From Saccharopolyspora gloriosae (GTDB lineage Bacteria > Actinomycetota > Actinomycetes > Mycobacteriales > Pseudonocardiaceae), in the NCBI RefSeq assembly GCF_014203325.1, contig NZ_JACHIV010000001.1, forward strand, positions 4,527,501-4,591,500: a DNA stretch of 64,000 nt, read 5' to 3'. A program made the translations under genes and the position numbers. The notes beneath the pieces were generated by a model that worked only from the letters and a program-made list of their open reading frames with translations, searched no databases and had not been told where the DNA came from. Within the stretch, counting starts at the first letter, position 1. Every line of letters starts with the position of its first letter. This document shows positions 7,425 through 16,803 of the stretch, piece after piece.

Positions 7425-9320
7425 ATGAGCACGCAGGTGGAAACAGCCGAATTCCAGGCTGAGGCGCAGAAACTGCTCCAGCTGATGGTGCACGCCATCT
7501 ACTCGAACAAGGACACGTTCCTGCGGGAGCTCATCTCCAACGCCTCCGACGCCATCGACAAGTTGCGGCTGGCTTCCTACCAGGACAAGGACCTGCAGGT
7601 CGACACCGACGACCTGCACATCCTGATCGAACCCGATCAGGAGCAGCGGACGCTGACGATCCGGGACAACGGCATCGGCATGTCCAAGGACGAAGTCCGC
7701 GACCTGATCGGCACCATCGCCAAGTCGGGCACCGCGGAACTGCTCCAGGAGCTCAAGGACACCTCCGACGGCGCCGCCGCGCAGGAACTGATCGGCCAGT
7801 TCGGGCTCGGCTTCTACTCCAGCTTCATGGTCGCCGACAAGGTCACCCTGCTGACCCGCAAGGCCGGCGAGGACACCGCGACCCGCTGGGAATCCAGCGG
7901 CGAGGGCACCTACACGATCGAGACGGTCGACGAGGCCCCGCAGGGCACCGCGGTCACGCTGCACCTCAAGGCGGAGGACCAGGAGGACCGGCTGCTCGAC
8001 TACGCCGACACCCGGACCCTCACCCAGATCGTCAAGAAGCACTCCGACTTCATCGCGTGGCCGATCCGCATGGAGGTGGACAAGCCCGGCGAGGACGGCG
8101 AGTCCACCCGCGAGCTCGACACGATCAACTCGATGAAGGCGCTGTGGGCCCGCCCGAAGGGCGAGGTCGAGCAGTCCGAGTACAACGAGTTCTACAAGCA
8201 CGTCGCCCACGACTGGAACGACCCGCTGGAGACCATCCACCTGCGGGCCGAAGGCACCTTCGAGTACCAGGCGCTGCTGTTCATCCCCGCCACCGCGCCG
8301 TTCGACCTGTTCTCGCGGGACCAGAAGCGCGGCGCCCAGCTCTACGTCAAGCGCGTGTTCATCATGGACGACTGCGAAGAGCTGATGCCGGAGTACCTGC
8401 GGTTCGTCAAGGGCGTCGTGGACGCCCAGGACCTGTCGCTCAACGTCTCCCGCGAGATCCTGCAGCAGGACCGCCGCATCCAGATGGTGCGCCGCCGCCT
8501 CGTGAAGAAGATCCTCACCACGGTGCAGGAACTGCAGTCCGGCGACGCCGAGCGCTACAAGACGTTCTGGGAGAACTTCGGGCAGGCCGTCAAGGAAGGC
8601 ATCGTCGGCGACCCCGACAACAGCGAGCTCATCCTGGACATCTCCTCGTTCGAGTCGACCCGCGACGAGAGCGAGAAGACCACGCTGCGCCAGTACATCG
8701 AGCGCATGCCTGAGGACCAGGACGCGATCTACTACATCACCGGCAACTCCCGCAGCAAGATCGAGAACTCCCCGCACATCGAGGCGTTCCGGGACAAGGG
8801 CCTGGAGGTCCTGCTGCTGAGCGACCCGATCGACGAGATGTGGGTCGAATCGGTGCCGGAGTTCGAGGGCAAGAAGTTCCAGTCCATCACCAAGGGCGAA
8901 GTCGACCTCGACGAGGACTCCGAGCAGGACGCCCAGCAGAAGGAGGACTTCGCCGGGGTCCTGACCTGGATGAGCACCGCGCTGTCCGACGACGTCAAGG
9001 AAGTGCGGCTGTCGTCGCGGCTGAGCAGCTCCCCCGCCTGCATCGTCGGCGACAACCACGACATGACGCCGACGCTGGAGAAGATGTACCGGGCGATGGG
9101 CCAGCAGGTGCCGCGCGTCAAGCGGATTCTGGAGATCAACCCGACGCACCCGCTGGTGAGCGGCCTGCGCAGCTCCTTCGACGAGAACGGCGAAGGCGAA
9201 GACCTCACCGAGACCGCGCAGCTCGTCTACGGCATGGCGCTGCTGGCCGAAGGCGGCGAACTCCGCGACCCCGCGCAGTTCACCTCCCTGCTGGCGAACC
9301 GCCTGGCGAAGACTTTGTGA
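7425..9320 (+). CDS. htpG: Molecular chaperone HtpG (bacterial Hsp90)
   Basis: This is a 631-residue cytosolic, ATP-driven homodimeric chaperone of the normal length for HtpG. ATG at 7425 follows AGGAAGGA. The N-terminal GHKL ATPase domain (about residues 1-230) shows RELISNASDAIDKLR, DNGIGMSKDEV and GQFGLGFYSSFMVADKV. The middle domain carries the conserved LSLNVSREILQQ segment with the catalytic Arg. The C-terminal dimerisation domain ends in NRLAKTL. It has no operon partner and is followed 6 bp after its stop by a full copy of the dispersed hairpin element, which may end its transcript. Confidence 0.97.
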   Translation: MSTQVETAEFQAEAQKLLQLMVHAIYSNKDTFLRELISNASDAIDKLRLASYQDKDLQVDTDDLHILIEPDQEQRTLTIRDNGIGMSKDEVRDLIGTIAKSGTAELLQELKDTSDGAAAQELIGQFGLGFYSSFMVADKVTLLTRKAGEDTATRWESSGEGTYTIETVDEAPQGTAVTLHLKAEDQEDRLLDYADTRTLTQIVKKHSDFIAWPIRMEVDKPGEDGESTRELDTINSMKALWARPKGEVEQSEYNEFYKHVAHDWNDPLETIHLRAEGTFEYQALLFIPATAPFDLFSRDQKRGAQLYVKRVFIMDDCEELMPEYLRFVKGVVDAQDLSLNVSREILQQDRRIQMVRRRLVKKILTTVQELQSGDAERYKTFWENFGQAVKEGIVGDPDNSELILDISSFESTRDESEKTTLRQYIERMPEDQDAIYYITGNSRSKIENSPHIEAFRDKGLEVLLLSDPIDEMWVESVPEFEGKKFQSITKGEVDLDEDSEQDAQQKEDFAGVLTWMSTALSDDVKEVRLSSRLSSSPACIVGDNHDMTPTLEKMYRAMGQQVPRVKRILEINPTHPLVSGLRSSFDENGEGEDLTETAQLVYGMALLAEGGELRDPAQFTSLLANRLAKTL

Positions 9321-9325
9321 TGTCG

Positions 9326-9503
9326 TTGGCCTGCGCAGGGGTCAGGTAGCGGAACCTCAGTGGCTTCCTCGCTGCGGGATCTTTTCTCCAAGTGGTTCCG
9401 CCACGAAAGAAAAACCGTCCTCGCGAGGAAGCCACTGAGAACCCGCCGGTGGTCGGTTTGCTCAAGCCGGTCACTGCTCAGCGGCTCCGCCGCTGACAAG
9501 ACA
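9326..9503 (-). repeat. Dispersed ~180-bp hairpin element, copy A
   Basis: Read on the minus strand it matches copies B (48269-48449) and C (61481-61660). It holds a small hairpin CAGCGGC-GGA-GCCGCTG and a long stem TCAGTGGCTTCCTCGC / GCGAGGAAGCCACTGA. The tip GTGG-CGGA-ACCAC is flanked by T-rich and A-rich strands that also pair. It lies between the convergent htpG and channel genes, starting just after the htpG stop. Confidence 0.85.
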
Positions 9504-9558
9504 AGGCAAAGACGAAACCCTGAACCGGGCCGGGGCGCGATGTGCGCTCCGGTTCTGT

Positions 9559-10359
9559 TCAGTTCGCGGCCGTCGTCCGTTCGGTGCGGAGTTCGTGCAG
9601 TTCTGCGCGGAGTTCGCGGACCTCCACCAGCAGCTCGCCGACGGTGTCGGGGTCCTGGTCGCGCAGGCGGCGTTCGTGGCCGACCTGGCTCTCCATCGCG
9701 CTCACCGCCACCGCGATGAACAGGTTGAGCACGGTGAAGGTCGTCACCGCGATGTAGACGACGAAGAAGATCCACGCGAGCGGCTGCTCGGACATCACCT
9801 CGCGGGCCACTTCCGACCAGGCCTCGCCGGTCATCACCTGGAACAGCGTGAACAGCGAATCGCCCAGATCCCCGAAGTACTCCGGGGAAGTGGCGCGGAA
9901 CAGGGTGGTCGCCAGCACGGCGGCGACGTAGAGGATGAGGGCCAGCAGCGCGGCGATGGAGGCCATGCCCGGCAGCGCCGACAGCAGCGCCGACACGACC
10001 CGGCGCATGCTCGGCACCACCGAGATCAACCGCAGCGCCCGCAGGATGCGCAACGCCCGCAGCACCCCGAACTCGCCGGAGGCGGGCGCCAGCGCGACAC
10101 CGATGATCACGGCGTCGAAGACGTTCCACGGGTCGCGGAAGAACCGCTCCCGGTGCACGTAGAGCCGCGCGGCAAGCTCGGTCACGAAGACCAGCAGCGC
10201 CAACCGGTCCACCGCGTGCAGCAGCGTTCCGTGCCGGGCCATCAGCGCGGGCACCGTCTCGCAGCCGAGGGTGATCGCGTTGAGCACGATCACGCCGACG
10301 ATGAACGAGTGGAACGCGGGCGCTTCGACGACGTTCCGGACGCGCTCCCGCACGCTCAT
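9559..10359 (-). CDS. Bacterial voltage-gated cation channel (NaChBac/NaV superfamily)
   Basis: This 266-residue single-domain, six-transmembrane channel subunit should act as an inner-membrane tetramer. S1 is near residues 17-33. The S4 voltage sensor has Arg at every third position (R101, R104, R107, R110 in VLRALRILRALRL). The pore loop is FQVMTGEAW (filter at about 177-181). S6 is near 198-221, and a C-terminal heptad-like helix (VGELLVEVRELRAELHEL) matches the tetramerising coiled coil of this family. The filter TGEAW differs from the usual TLESW of bacterial sodium channels, so ion selectivity is uncertain. It is a single gene, convergent with htpG. Confidence 0.9.
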   Translation of the reverse strand: MSVRERVRNVVEAPAFHSFIVGVIVLNAITLGCETVPALMARHGTLLHAVDRLALLVFVTELAARLYVHRERFFRDPWNVFDAVIIGVALAPASGEFGVLRALRILRALRLISVVPSMRRVVSALLSALPGMASIAALLALILYVAAVLATTLFRATSPEYFGDLGDSLFTLFQVMTGEAWSEVAREVMSEQPLAWIFFVVYIAVTTFTVLNLFIAVAVSAMESQVGHERRLRDQDPDTVGELLVEVRELRAELHELRTERTTAAN

Positions 10360-10453
10360 GGCAGTACTCCCGCTCGCGATCCTCCCCCGGCACGGAGATC
10401 AACTTAGCGGCAGCCGGTCGATTCGCGACGAGCGGGGATGACGCGATGTGACG

Positions 10454-10489
10454 CGCCTGTGGCCGCGCGTGCACCCGCGGCCACAGGCG
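10454..10489 (-). terminator. Strong terminator hairpin after the alcohol dehydrogenase gene
   Basis: A perfect 14-bp stem (CGCCTGTGGCCGCG with CGCGGCCACAGGCG, 8-nt loop) begins 11 bp beyond the dehydrogenase stop on the minus strand. Confidence 0.75.
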
Positions 10490-10499
10490 GCATCGCAGC

Positions 10500-11540
10500 T
10501 CAGAGCGTCGCGGTGTCGATCACGAAGCGGTAGCGGACGTCACTCGCCCTGACCCGGTCGTAGGCCTCGTTGACCTGGGAGGCGGAGATCACCTCGACCT
10601 CGGCGCCGATGCCGTGCTCGGCGCAGAAGTCCAGCATCCGCTGGGTCTCCGGGATGCCGCCGATCATCGAACCCGCCAGCGACTTGTTGCCCGCGATCAG
10701 CGAGAACGCGTTGTAGGACAACGGTTCCGACGGGGCTCCCACGTTGACCATCGCGCCGCCCGCGGCGAGGGTGCCGAGGTAGGCGTCCACCGGCAGCTGC
10801 GCCGACACGGTGTTGATGATCAGGTCGAAGCGGCCCTTGAGCGCGTCGAACGTCGACGCGTCGGAGGTCGCGTAGTAGTCGGTGGCGCCCAGGCGCAGCC
10901 CGTCCTCCTGCTTCTTGAGGCTCTGGCTGAGCACGGTCACCTCCGCGCCCATCGCGACCGCGATCTTGACCGCCATGTGCCCGAGCCCGCCGAGCCCGAC
11001 CACGGCGACCTTCTTGCCGGGGCCCGCGTGCCACTGGTTCAGCGGCGAGAACGTCGTGATGCCCGCGCACAGCAGCGGAGCGGCGACGTCGAGGCCGATG
11101 CCGTCCGGGATGCGGCAGACGAAGGCGTCCTTGACGACGACCTGCTTGCTGTAGCCGCCGTAGGTGTTCTCGCCGTCGAAGCCGACGCCGTTGTAGGTCT
11201 GCACGTTGCCGCGCTCGCAGAACTGCTCGGTGCCCGCCCGGCACGGCCCGCACTCGCCGCAGGAGTCGACCATGCAGCCGACGCCCACGCGGTCGCCGAC
11301 CTGGTAGCGGGTGACCTCGGAGCCGACGGCGGCGACGGTGCCCGCGATCTCGTGGCCCGGCACCATCGGGAAGATCGCCGTGCCCCACTCCTCCGCGGCC
11401 TGGTGCAGGTCGCTGTGGCAGATGCCCGCGTAGGCGATGTCGATCAGCACGTCGTCCGGGCGCAACGACCGGCGCTCGATCGTGGTGCGTTCCAGCGGAG
11501 CTCCGGCCTTCGGCGCGGCCAATGCTGCTGTCGTGGTCAT
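10500..11540 (-). CDS. Zinc-dependent alcohol dehydrogenase (CAD/YahK/AdhC type)
   Basis: This is a 346-residue medium-chain dehydrogenase/reductase. ATG at 11540 follows GGGAGG. The catalytic zinc ligands lie in GICHSDLH (Cys) and PGHE (His). The four structural-zinc cysteines are in [15 protein letters not shown]. The Rossmann fold motif [11 protein letters not shown] comes next. The segment GGYSKQVVV and overall layout match the NADP-dependent broad-range aldehyde reductases of the cinnamyl alcohol dehydrogenase branch, which reduce aldehydes to alcohols in the cytosol. A TetR gene is divergent, with a perfect inverted repeat between them, so expression is probably derepressed by an aldehyde or similar compound (inference). 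Confidence 0.93.
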   Translation of the reverse strand: MTTTAALAAPKAGAPLERTTIERRSLRPDDVLIDIAYAGICHSDLHQAAEEWGTAIFPMVPGHEIAGTVAAVGSEVTRYQVGDRVGVGCMVDSCGECGPCRAGTEQFCERGNVQTYNGVGFDGENTYGGYSKQVVVKDAFVCRIPDGIGLDVAAPLLCAGITTFSPLNQWHAGPGKKVAVVGLGGLGHMAVKIAVAMGAEVTVLSQSLKKQEDGLRLGATDYYATSDASTFDALKGRFDLIINTVSAQLPVDAYLGTLAAGGAMVNVGAPSEPLSYNAFSLIAGNKSLAGSMIGGIPETQRMLDFCAEHGIGAEVEVISASQVNEAYDRVRASDVRYRFVIDTATL

Positions 11541-11597
11541 GGCGTCCTCCCTGCTCTGACGTGACCGGTATTGCCAGTTGCGCATACCTTTTCTAAA

Positions 11598-11613
11598 GTA
11601 AGAACCCTCTTAC
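11598..11613. promoter_or_regulatory. Inverted repeat, probable operator between ADH and TetR genes
   Basis: GTAAGA and TCTTAC form a perfect 6-bp inverted repeat around ACCC, in the 95-bp divergent region, 23 bp before the TetR start and 58 bp before the dehydrogenase start. The A/T-rich character stands out from the surroundings and fits a promoter/operator. Confidence 0.6.
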
Positions 11614-11635
11614 ATCGTTCGCAAATCGAAGGGCT

Positions 11636-12238
11636 GTGACGTCACCCATGTCACGCGGCTACCACCACGGCGAACTGCGCGCCGCGCTGGTGCGAGCGGC
11701 CCGCGAACTCATCGCCGAGCGCGGGGTCGCCGAGTTCTCCGTCGCGGAGGTCGCCCGCCGCTGCGCGGTGAGCTCGGCGGCGCCGTACCGGCACTTCGCC
11801 GACCGCAACGCGCTGCTGGCGGCCGTGGCGCTGTCGGTGGCGCACGAACTGCACGACGAGGTCACCGCCGCCACCGCGCGCCACACCGACCCGGCCCGGC
11901 GGCTGGCCGACGCGGCGGCGGCCTACACCGGGTACCTGATCCGCCACGGCACGGGGCTGCCCACCGTGTTCGCCGGACCGCTGCGCGGCGACCGCTTCCC
12001 CGAGCTGCGCACCGCGGGCCGCGAGCTCACCGACGAGTACCTGTCGCTGTGCTTCGCCGTGTCCCCGTCGGCCGAGCGGGCGCTGCTGCTGCTCGAACAA
12101 CTGCTGACCCAGGCCCACGGCTACGCCACGTTCTACCTGGACGGAGTGCTGTCCATGCAGGGCTACGACCTCGACGTCGTCACCGCCAAGTCCGCCGAAG
12201 CCGCACTGACCACCATCAACGGCTCCCGGCTGAGCTGA
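11636..12238 (+). CDS. TetR-family transcriptional regulator
   Basis: This is a 200-residue TetR protein. The first residues after the GTG at 11636 lead to the hallmark YHHGELRAALVRAARELI helix and the recognition region VAEVARRCAVSSAAPYRHFADR (residues about 38-60). The C-terminal domain resembles the WHG/TetR_C_33-type ligand domain. ATG at 11648 is an equally possible start, because GAAGGG sits very close to the GTG. It is divergent from a zinc alcohol dehydrogenase gene, with a shared inverted repeat between them, and probably represses that gene and itself. Confidence 0.9.
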   Translation: MTSPMSRGYHHGELRAALVRAARELIAERGVAEFSVAEVARRCAVSSAAPYRHFADRNALLAAVALSVAHELHDEVTAATARHTDPARRLADAAAAYTGYLIRHGTGLPTVFAGPLRGDRFPELRTAGRELTDEYLSLCFAVSPSAERALLLLEQLLTQAHGYATFYLDGVLSMQGYDLDVVTAKSAEAALTTINGSRLS

Positions 12239-12337
12239 GGCCGCGCGAACCACGCGCCCGAACGAGGGACATCGGCTCGCAACGGTCCGGCAACCCTTCC
12301 GCGCGGCGGTCGGCCTGCTGTTGTCTGCTGGAAAGAC

Positions 12338-12355
12338 GTCATCATCGGGGATGAC
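12338..12355. promoter_or_regulatory. Inverted repeat upstream of the flavin monooxygenase gene
   Basis: GTCATC and GATGAC form a perfect inverted repeat with a 6-bp spacer, 24 bp in front of the monooxygenase start. It could be an operator for an unknown regulator. Confidence 0.35.
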
Positions 12356-12378
12356 CTCGGTTCGGCGGGAGGACCTCC

Positions 12379-14193
12379 ATGTCCCAGACCCTCCAGACGA
12401 CGACCGCCACCTCCGCCCGGGACCGCGCGCAGGCGTGGCTGGCGGACTTCGAGGCGGCGCTGACCGCACGCGACGCGAACCGGGCGGCCGGCCTGTTCGC
12501 GACCACCTCGTTCTGGCGCGACCTGGTCGCGTTCACCTGGAACCTCAAGACGGTCGAGAACCGCGACGGCGTGGCCGACCTGCTGCGCGCCACGATGGAC
12601 GCAGCGGACGCCCGCGAGTTCCGGGTGACCGAGGAACCGGCGGAGTCCGACGGGATCGTCGAAGCGTGGTTCGGATTCGAGACCGCCGCCGGGCGCGGCG
12701 AAGGGCACCTGCGGCTCACCGACGAGGGTGCGTGGACGCTGCTGACCGCACTGCAGGAGCTGACCGGGTTCGAGGAACCGAGCGGGCACCGCCGCCCCAT
12801 GGGCGCCGAGCACGGCGTCGACCCGGACCGGCGGACGTGGCGGGAGGCGCGGGACGCCGAACTCGCCGAGCTGGGCGACTCCCGGCAGCCGTACGTGCTG
12901 GTGGTCGGCGGCGGCCAAGGCGGCATCGCGCTGGGCGCGCGGCTGCGCCAGCTCGGCGTCGGGCACCTCGTCGTGGACCAGCACGAGCGGCCGGGTGATC
13001 AGTGGCGCGGCCGGTACAAGTCGCTGTGCCTGCACGATCCCGTCTGGTACGACCACCTGCCGTACCTGGACTTCCCCCGGAACTGGCCGGTGTTCGCGCC
13101 GAAGGACAAGATCGCGGACTGGCTGGAGATGTACACGAAGGTCATGGAGATCAACTACTGGGGCTCGACCCGGTGCACCTCCGCGACCTTCGACGACCGG
13201 ACGCAGGAGTGGACGGTCGAACTCGACCGGGGAGGCACGCCGATCACGGTGCGGCCGAAGCACCTCGTGCTCGCCACCGGCGTGTCCGGAAAGCCGAACG
13301 TGCCGGAATTCCCCGGCCAGGACCGGTTCCGCGGCGAACAGCACCACAGCTCGCGGCACCCCGGCCCCGACGCGTACCGGGGCCGGCGGGCCGTGGTGAT
13401 CGGCTCGAACAACTCCGCGTTCGACATCTGCGCGGCCCTGTGGGAGGTCGGCGCGGAGGTGACCATGGTGCAGCGGTCCTCCACGCACATCTCGAAGTCG
13501 GACTCGCTGCGGGAGCTGTCGCTGGGGCCGCTGTACTCGGAGGAAGCGGTCGCGGCGGGCATGACCACGCAGAAGGCCGACATGACGTTCGCGTCGATGC
13601 CGTACCGGATCATGCCGCGGTTCCAGAAGCCCGCCGTGGAAGCCATGAAGGAGCGCGACGCGGACTTCTACGCGCGGCTCGCCGAAGCCGGTTTCCTGCA
13701 CGACTTCGGCGACGACGACTCCGGCCTGTTCATGAAGTACCTGCGGCGGGGCTCGGGCTACTACATCGACGTCGGGGCGGCCGAGCTCATCACCGACGGG
13801 CGGGTGGGCCTCGCGCACGGGCAGGTCGCCGAGCTCACCGAGGACTCCGTGGTGCTGGCCGACGGCACCGAACTGCCCGCGGACCTCGTGGTCTACGCGA
13901 CGGGCTACGGCTCGATGAACGGGTGGGCCGCGGACCTGATCGACCAGGACGTCGCCGACAAGGTCGGCAAGGTGTGGGGCCTCGGCTCCGACACCACGAA
14001 GGATCCGGGGCCCTGGGAGGGCGAGCAGCGCAACATGTGGAAACCGACCAGGCAGGAAAACCTGTGGTTCCACGGCGGCAACCTGCACCAGTCCCGGCAC
14101 TACTCGCTCTACCTGGCCCTGCAGCTCAAGGCCCGAGCGGAAGGCGTCCCCACCCCCGTCTACGGCATCCCCGAGGTGCACCACACGAGCTGA
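12379..14193 (+). CDS. Flavin-containing monooxygenase with N-terminal NTF2-like domain
   Basis: This is a 604-residue protein starting at ATG 12379 (GGGAGGACC upstream). Residues ~15-130 form a SnoaL/NTF2-like domain (WLADFEAALTARDANRAAGLF, then TSFWRDLVAFTW). A class B flavoprotein monooxygenase follows: the FAD motif GGGQGGIALG near residue 177, a BVMO/FMO-like FPGQDRFRGEQHHSS near 312, the NADPH motif VIGSNNSAFD near 340, and the ATGYGSM segment near 510. Such enzymes oxygenate nitrogen, sulfur or carbonyl carbon of small molecules in the cytosol using NAD(P)H and O2. Similar fusions occur in proteobacteria and actinomycetes. Substrate unknown; a desaturase gene follows. Confidence 0.9.
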   Translation: MSQTLQTTTATSARDRAQAWLADFEAALTARDANRAAGLFATTSFWRDLVAFTWNLKTVENRDGVADLLRATMDAADAREFRVTEEPAESDGIVEAWFGFETAAGRGEGHLRLTDEGAWTLLTALQELTGFEEPSGHRRPMGAEHGVDPDRRTWREARDAELAELGDSRQPYVLVVGGGQGGIALGARLRQLGVGHLVVDQHERPGDQWRGRYKSLCLHDPVWYDHLPYLDFPRNWPVFAPKDKIADWLEMYTKVMEINYWGSTRCTSATFDDRTQEWTVELDRGGTPITVRPKHLVLATGVSGKPNVPEFPGQDRFRGEQHHSSRHPGPDAYRGRRAVVIGSNNSAFDICAALWEVGAEVTMVQRSSTHISKSDSLRELSLGPLYSEEAVAAGMTTQKADMTFASMPYRIMPRFQKPAVEAMKERDADFYARLAEAGFLHDFGDDDSGLFMKYLRRGSGYYIDVGAAELITDGRVGLAHGQVAELTEDSVVLADGTELPADLVVYATGYGSMNGWAADLIDQDVADKVGKVWGLGSDTTKDPGPWEGEQRNMWKPTRQENLWFHGGNLHQSRHYSLYLALQLKARAEGVPTPVYGIPEVHHTS

Positions 14194-14351
14194 CCCCGTC
14201 CCGTCCCACCGGTCCGGCCGATCCCCTCCGGGCCGGCGGGACGGGCACCGCTCGCAGAAGACCGCTCTCCTGGAGCAGCGGATAACCCGCAACGGATCAC
14301 AGCGCCGCCGATTCCCGTCACTTTCCCGGGCGAAGTGCACCTGGAAGTGGG

Positions 14352-15506
14352 ATGGCCGAATCCGCGCGAAATGGTTTATATCTTTTCCACGTGAACAAAA
14401 CTGGGTGGATTCACGATGGAATTCCGACAATCCTGGGAAATGTCGAACAAGCACCTCCCGGGCGGATTCCGCGACATCGGTTCTCCGGGGAAATCGACTC
14501 GGAACTGGCCGCGCTGCGCAAACTCGACAACTGGCACGGTCCGCTCGCGCTGATCACCGACTGGGCGGTCGTGGTGCTCGCGGCACTGGCCTGCGAGGCG
14601 CTGCGGACGTGGAGCGGCTGGGCGTTCTGGCCGGTGTACCTGCTGGTGGCGCTGCCCGTCATCGGCACCCGGCAACGCGCCCTCGCGACCCTGCTGCACG
14701 AATCCGCGCACGGAATCCTCGCGAAGCACAAGCGCCTGAACACCTTCCTGGGCACCTACCCGTCCGGTTATCTGATCTTCCAGTCCTACCGGGCGTACCG
14801 CCGCAGCCACGTGCGCGACCACCACGGTTCCTTCGGCGATCCGCGGCGGGACCCGGACCTGCGCGCGCACATTTCCGCCGGCCTCTACCGGCCGCAGCGG
14901 GGCGCCGCGTTCACCTGGAAGTTCCTGATCGCCCCGTTGTTCGGCAAGCAGACCCCGGCGGTGCTCCGGGAACTGGTCGTGGCCCGGTTGTCCGGCACGA
15001 AGGAGGAAGTGCTGCGCGGCGCCGCCGTCATCGCGTACGTGGCGGGGATCTGCGGGCTGTTCGCGGTGTTCGGCATGGCCGAGGTGTTCGCGCTCTACTG
15101 GCTGGTGCCGCTGCTCGTGGTGTTCCCCGTCGTCAACTGGTACATCGAAATGCTGGAGCACTTCCCGCTCGTGGGCAGTGCCGACCTCGACGTGCGCACC
15201 ACGCGGCACCGGGCGCTGGGCCGGATCTCCCGGCACTTCCTGGGAATCCACAACGAGGGCTACCACCTCGACCACCACCTGTCGCCGAAGATCCCGTACT
15301 GGAACCTGCCCGCGGCGCACCGAGCCCGCCTGCGGGACCCGGTGTTCGCGCGGGCGATCGCCGAGATCGCGCCGGTGGGCAAGGGGATCTCCTGGCAGTT
15401 CCGGGACATGGTCCACCGGGTCGACGCGGGTCAGGCGACCACCAGGCTCGGCAGGTTCACCGACCTCGACTCGATCGACGCGGCGGAGCCGAGCTCGCGG
15501 ACCTGA
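14352..15506 (+). CDS. Membrane fatty-acid-desaturase-type di-iron protein
   Basis: This is a 384-residue integral membrane protein. The three histidine boxes of the desaturase/hydroxylase superfamily are present: HESAH at 116-120, HVRDHH at 153-158 and HLDHH at 305-309. Hydrophobic spans are near 68-105 and 215-260. ATG at 14352 has GGAAGTGGG upstream. Enzymes of this superfamily use a di-iron centre and O2 to desaturate, hydroxylate or ketolate lipids, carotenoids or other hydrophobic substrates, with electrons from ferredoxin. It lies 158 bp after the flavin monooxygenase on the same strand and could share its pathway (inference). The first ~60 residues are unlike the core family. Confidence 0.85.
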   Translation: MAESARNGLYLFHVNKTGWIHDGIPTILGNVEQAPPGRIPRHRFSGEIDSELAALRKLDNWHGPLALITDWAVVVLAALACEALRTWSGWAFWPVYLLVALPVIGTRQRALATLLHESAHGILAKHKRLNTFLGTYPSGYLIFQSYRAYRRSHVRDHHGSFGDPRRDPDLRAHISAGLYRPQRGAAFTWKFLIAPLFGKQTPAVLRELVVARLSGTKEEVLRGAAVIAYVAGICGLFAVFGMAEVFALYWLVPLLVVFPVVNWYIEMLEHFPLVGSADLDVRTTRHRALGRISRHFLGIHNEGYHLDHHLSPKIPYWNLPAAHRARLRDPVFARAIAEIAPVGKGISWQFRDMVHRVDAGQATTRLGRFTDLDSIDAAEPSSRT

Positions 15507-15607
15507 CCCTTCGTGCCACCGGACGCGCGACGTCGATCGGGCTCGGTCGGCGCCGCGCGGTCCGGTCGCGGAGCGGATCTCGCGGCGCGGCAGCCCACCG
15601 GCGCGGC

Positions 15608-16471
15608 TCAGCGCTCGCCGCGGCGCACCGCCCCGATGCCGGCGATGACCACCAGCGCGATCCCGGCGATCTGCAGCAGCGCCAAGTGCTGCCCCAGCAG
15701 CAGGAAACCGATGATGCAGGCGAACCCCGGCTCGAAGCTCATCAGCGTCGCGAACGACGAGGCCCGCATCCCGCGCAGCGCCTGCATCTCCAGCGCGTAG
15801 GGCAGCAGCGGCAGCAACAACGCGGCGAGCACCGAGGTCAGCAGCACCGGAACGCTGAACCCGGCGACGACGTCCCCGACTCCGAAGAACCCGGACACCA
15901 CGGCGGCGACCGCCAGCGACACCGCGAGCCCCTGCAACCCGGAGAACCCGTCGCCCACGCGCTGGCTCAGCAGCACGTACCCCGCCAGGCTCGCTCCCGC
16001 GGCCAGGCCGAACCCGATCCCGGCCAGGTCCAGCGAACCCGACCACGGGCTGGTGAGCAGCACGACGCCGAGCAGCGCCAGCACCGGCCAGATCACGTCG
16101 TAGGAACGCCGCAGCCCGAACACGGCGACCGCGAACGGCCCGAGGTACTCCAAAGTGCTCGCCGTGCCCAGCGGGATGCGGTCGATCGCCTGGAAGTAGC
16201 ACAACGTCATGGCCGCGCTCACGACTCCCAGCCCGGCCGCGGACAGCAGCGCCTCCCACGAGATGGAGCGGAAATCGGGCCGCACGAACAGCAGCAGGAT
16301 CAGCGCAGCCAGCGCCAGCCGGGAGAACGCGGCGCCGACGGGACCGAGGCTGCCGAACATCCACGTCGAGACCGCGGCGCCGGTCTGCACCGACAGCATC
16401 GCCGCGACCGCCATCGCGGCGCAGAGCTTGACGTTCGGTCGTCGCTTCGTGAGCGGCGGAGACGCGTCCAT
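15608..16471 (-). CDS. EamA/DMT-family transporter
   Basis: This is a 287-residue inner-membrane protein with about ten hydrophobic spans in two EamA repeats, typical of drug/metabolite transporters that export amino acids or metabolites. Repeat 1 includes MLSVQTGAAVSTWMFGSLGPVGAAFSR split over the first two helices. Repeat 2 includes the conserved PYALEMQALRGM and SFEPGFACIIGFLLLGQ segments typical of RhaT/RarD-like members. The start is uncertain: ATG at 16471 gives the usual family length but has no good ribosome site. ATG at 16528 has a G-rich stretch upstream and would add 19 residues. It is convergent with the desaturase gene. Confidence 0.88.
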   Translation of the reverse strand: MDASPPLTKRRPNVKLCAAMAVAAMLSVQTGAAVSTWMFGSLGPVGAAFSRLALAALILLLFVRPDFRSISWEALLSAAGLGVVSAAMTLCYFQAIDRIPLGTASTLEYLGPFAVAVFGLRRSYDVIWPVLALLGVVLLTSPWSGSLDLAGIGFGLAAGASLAGYVLLSQRVGDGFSGLQGLAVSLAVAAVVSGFFGVGDVVAGFSVPVLLTSVLAALLLPLLPYALEMQALRGMRASSFATLMSFEPGFACIIGFLLLGQHLALLQIAGIALVVIAGIGAVRRGER

Positions 16472-16628
16472 GAGTGAGGATGAAATCACAGCGAGTAACA
16501 AACCCGCGCGACGCCCCGCCTGGAACATCCCCCACCGCTCAGCGACGACTCCCCACTCCCGCCCGGCGCCTCGAAAATCCACCGATCCCGCGAGCATCCG
16601 CGTCCGCGTTCACGCTCCGCACACCCGC

Positions 16629-16748
16629 GATTTCGCGAGAAATTGCGGGAGGCGGCGCGCCTCGACGAGGGCGTTTTCGCGGCTCGGGCCGGGTTATTTC
16701 GGGGTGTTGCGGGGTGGGGTTCGGAGATTTCTCGCGAAATTGCGGGAG
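16629..16748. repeat. Pair of short palindromic repeats in a 332-bp gene-free stretch
   Basis: Two 23-bp units, at 16629-16651 and 16726-16748, share GATTTC and GAAATTGCGGGAG but differ in the 4-bp centre: GCGA in the first, its complement-inverse TCGC in the second. Related sequences occur at 23022 and 23141. No gene was found in the gap 16472-16803; it must hold the promoter of the EamA gene. Confidence 0.55.
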
Positions 16749-16803
16749 TCGTGCACAGCGGGCGGATGCGTCCCCATGCTTCCGGGGAGGCTCGGGCGGG
16801 TGA

